DNA of 5,884 nt, taken from Janthinobacterium lividum (GTDB lineage: Bacteria; Pseudomonadota; Gammaproteobacteria; Steroidobacterales; Steroidobacteraceae). Shown piece by piece: positions 4,182 through 5,884 of the stretch. The position numbers were made by a program, and so were the translations under genes. Location: positions 1-5,884 of the forward strand of contig CALPVO020000155.1 of the NCBI GenBank assembly GCA_943327025.2, written 5' to 3'. Every line of letters starts with the position of its first letter. The first letter of the stretch is position 1. Under the pieces are notes generated by a model, which made no database searches, was not told the origin of the DNA, and was given only the letters and a program-made list of their open reading frames with translations.

Positions 4182-5884
4182 ATGTCGTACGCTGCCCCCA
4201 AACACCCCTTGCGGTGGGTTCTGTCTGCTTGCGCTTTGGCTATCGCCTTGGCGGTCTATCTGTCGGGCGGCCAACCAGTTTCGCAGCCGCTAGCCGCGCA
4301 GACGGTCGCCATAGGCGCCAAGGGTGCGCTCCCGTTGCGGTATCACAAGTCGGCCCGGTCAGTGCCGCCGCAGGACACGGGCGCTCCGCAGCGCTACCTC
4401 CTGCAGGGCGCCAGCGTTGCCGCTGTTCAGCGCGCGGTAGAGGCGGTAGGTGGCCGTTGGCTCGGTGGCTTGGCGCTCATCCGTGGTGGTGGCGCCGAAC
4501 TCACCCCCAACCAGCTGGCGGCACTGCGCAAGGAAGCTCGCCTGAAATTCTTTGCCGATGCCCCCATCTACGTGGCGGGTGCGGGACTCAAGACGGATTA
4601 CGTCCTCGAAACCGGTGCGAACGAACTCCACGCTGCCGGCATTACTGGCAAGGGAATCGGCGTGGCGGTGGTGGACACGGGAATCTGGGCGACGGAACCG
4701 CTCGCGCTGGACCCTTGGGGCAACAGCCGCATCATGGCTGAATACGACGCTACCCAGCCCGACAATACCGACCCCAAGGCGCCCATCAGCACGCGCTACC
4801 TAAAGGGCTTCGGGGACCCGAGCGGCCACGGCACGCATGTCACCTCCATTCTCGCGAGCAGTGACACCTGGGCCACCGGCAAGTACGAGGGCATCGCCCC
4901 TAGCGTGAAACTGGTATCCGTACGCGCCTTCAACAAGGACGGTTCCGGCCGCTACTTCGATGTCATCCGTGCCATCGACTGGGTGGTTGCCAACCGTCAA
5001 GCCTTCAATATCCGCGTACTGAACCTGTCGTTCAGCGCAACCCCGCAGTCAGCTTACTGGGACGACCCGCTTAACCTGGCCGTGATGGCTGCCTGGAAGG
5101 CGGGCATTGTCGTTGTGGCTGCGGCCGGCAATGCCGGACCGACCGCCATGACCATCGGCGTCCCGGGCAATACGCCCTATGTCATTACGGCTGGCTCGAT
5201 GTCCGACAATGGCACGCCCTCCATTTCCTCGGACGACTTTCTGGCGCCGTTTTCGGCCGCCGGCCCGACTCGTGAAGGCTTCGTGAAGCCGGACATCGTC
5301 GCGCCCGGCGCCAAGTTGGTGGGCCTTGCGCCGCCGGCCAGTTTCCTCGCCGCGCGGTTCCCCGCGCAAGTCATGAAGGCTGGGCACTTCTATATGTCCG
5401 GCACGTCGCAGTCGGCGGCCGTCATCTCGGGCGTGGTGGCCTTGGCGTTGCAGGCCAATCCCACTTGGACCCCGGACGAGGTGAAGTGCAAAATCATGAG
5501 TAGTGGCCGCGCGGCTACCCGGCCGGATGGTAGGCTGGCTTACAGCATCTTCCAGCAGGGTGCTGGCCTTGTCGATGCACCGACGGCTGTGCTCTACAGC
5601 AACGCCACGGGGTGCGCTAATGTCGGTATGGATATCACCGCCGACCTCGCCGGTACCCAACACTACGGTGGCCCGGCGAACCGCGACGCCGCTGGCAACT
5701 TCTACATCATGGACGTTCGCAGTGGAGAGAACGTGGGCGCCCTGAACGCTGATGGCTACCTGTGGAACACGGGCTACCTGTGGAACACCGGTTACTTGTG
5801 GAACACGGGCTACCTCTGGAACACCGGTTACTTGTGGAACACGGGCTACCTCTGGAACACCGGTTACTTGTGGAACACGGGTTA
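4182..5884 (+). CDS. Secreted subtilisin-family (S8) serine protease with C-terminal GYLWNT repeats, 3'-truncated by the window edge
   Basis: The frame runs open for 567 codons from ATG 4182 to the right edge. Residues 1-27 (K7, R11, then a hydrophobic core from W12) look like a Sec signal. Residues from about 71 (RYLLQGASVAAVQ) to about 130 resemble an inhibitory propeptide of the I9 type. The S8 catalytic domain follows (about 140-470): Asp165 in VAVVDTGI, His216 in GHGTHV, oxyanion Asn317 in AAAGNAGP and Ser409 in SGTSQSAAVISG, ending with GAGLVDA (460-466). The order Asp, His, Ser is standard. The Ser motif departs from the usual GTSMAxPxVxG pattern. Two cysteines (436 and 478) could form a disulfide. 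A linker (about 470-524) leads into the hexapeptide array starting at residue 525. The protein is probably exported and degrades extracellular or periplasmic proteins; the target is unknown. It stands alone after an AT-rich promoter region. Confidence 0.92.
   Translation, partial: MSYAAPKHPLRWVLSACALAIALAVYLSGGQPVSQPLAAQTVAIGAKGALPLRYHKSARSVPPQDTGAPQRYLLQGASVAAVQRAVEAVGGRWLGGLALIRGGGAELTPNQLAALRKEARLKFFADAPIYVAGAGLKTDYVLETGANELHAAGITGKGIGVAVVDTGIWATEPLALDPWGNSRIMAEYDATQPDNTDPKAPISTRYLKGFGDPSGHGTHVTSILASSDTWATGKYEGIAPSVKLVSVRAFNKDGSGRYFDVIRAIDWVVANRQAFNIRVLNLSFSATPQSAYWDDPLNLAVMAAWKAGIVVVAAAGNAGPTAMTIGVPGNTPYVITAGSMSDNGTPSISSDDFLAPFSAAGPTREGFVKPDIVAPGAKLVGLAPPASFLAARFPAQVMKAGHFYMSGTSQSAAVISGVVALALQANPTWTPDEVKCKIMSSGRAATRPDGRLAYSIFQQGAGLVDAPTAVLYSNATGCANVGMDITADLAGTQHYGGPANRDAAGNFYIMDVRSGENVGALNADGYLWNTGYLWNTGYLWNTGYLWNTGYLWNTGYLWNTGYLWNTG
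5754..5884 (+). repeat. 18-bp tandem repeat encoding GYLWNT hexapeptides (at least 7 copies, continuing past the edge)
   Basis: Seven full in-frame 18-bp units start at 5754, 5772, 5790, 5808, 5826, 5844 and 5862; an eighth begins at 5880. Every unit encodes exactly Gly-Tyr-Leu-Trp-Asn-Thr. Units differ only at synonymous third positions, plus the first base of the Leu codon: GGC/GGT, CTG/CTC/TTG and ACG/ACC. From unit 3 the units alternate strictly (TTG-type and CTC-type), giving a 36-bp higher-order period. The residues just before the array, GALNAD, look like a degenerate copy. There is no spacer, so this is a coding minisatellite and not a CRISPR array. Confidence 0.97.

Noticed and set aside
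3978..4274. A 98-codon minus-strand open frame across the AT-rich gap
   Set aside because: It starts inside the protease coding region opposite the signal peptide, has a Ser/Phe-rich low-complexity composition and no recognisable motif.
4157..4741. A 194-codon plus-strand open frame overlapping the start of the protease
   Set aside because: It is out of frame with the S8 domain, Arg/Gly-rich and starts before the protease ribosome site. The frame from 4182 has the full catalytic triad.
5754..5884. The tandem repeats considered as a CRISPR array
   Set aside because: Units are 18 bp, contiguous with no unique spacers, and keep an exact reading frame of the protease.

Overview
This 5.9-kb window is GC-rich chromosomal DNA from a Gram-negative bacterium. 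A gammaproteobacterium is likely, perhaps near Xanthomonadales or Nevskiales, but that placement is a low-confidence inference from gene content and style. Supporting points are a Tat-exported MepK-type peptidase beside an LdtD-type L,D-transpeptidase, a lipoprotein cytochrome c, and a bacterial ornithine-decarboxylase-like enzyme. No RNA genes, transposons, integrases or CRISPR arrays were seen.

Layout. Positions 1-813 (+) hold the C-terminal two thirds of a PLP-dependent ornithine/lysine decarboxylase-like enzyme, cut by the left edge and followed by a clear hairpin terminator (852-882). At 923-1498 (+) is a DUF882/M15 murein endopeptidase of the MepK type with a twin-arginine signal. At 1483-2949 (-) is an LdtD/YcbB-type L,D-transpeptidase that converges on it and overlaps it by 16 bp. 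A roughly 100-bp divergent intergenic region separates the transpeptidase from a two-gene unit on the + strand: a small lipoprotein cytochrome c (3051-3500) and a HIT-like protein (3511-3966) whose ribosome binding site overlaps the cytochrome stop codon. A 215-bp AT-rich, A-tract-containing region (3967-4181) then leads into a secreted subtilisin-family (S8) protease (4182 to beyond 5884). Its reading frame stays open to the right edge.

Functional links. The two cell-wall genes form a natural pair. L,D-transpeptidases make mDAP-mDAP (3-3) cross-links, and MepK-type endopeptidases are known to cut such links. The cytochrome and HIT gene look co-transcribed, but no shared pathway is evident. 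The protease seems to be its own unit with a distinctive upstream region.

The most unusual signal is at the right edge. After its catalytic domain the protease runs into a tandem array of at least seven perfect GYLWNT hexapeptides, encoded by 18-bp units that alternate between two synonymous DNA versions (a 36-bp higher-order repeat). The window ends inside this array, so its true length and what follows are unknown.
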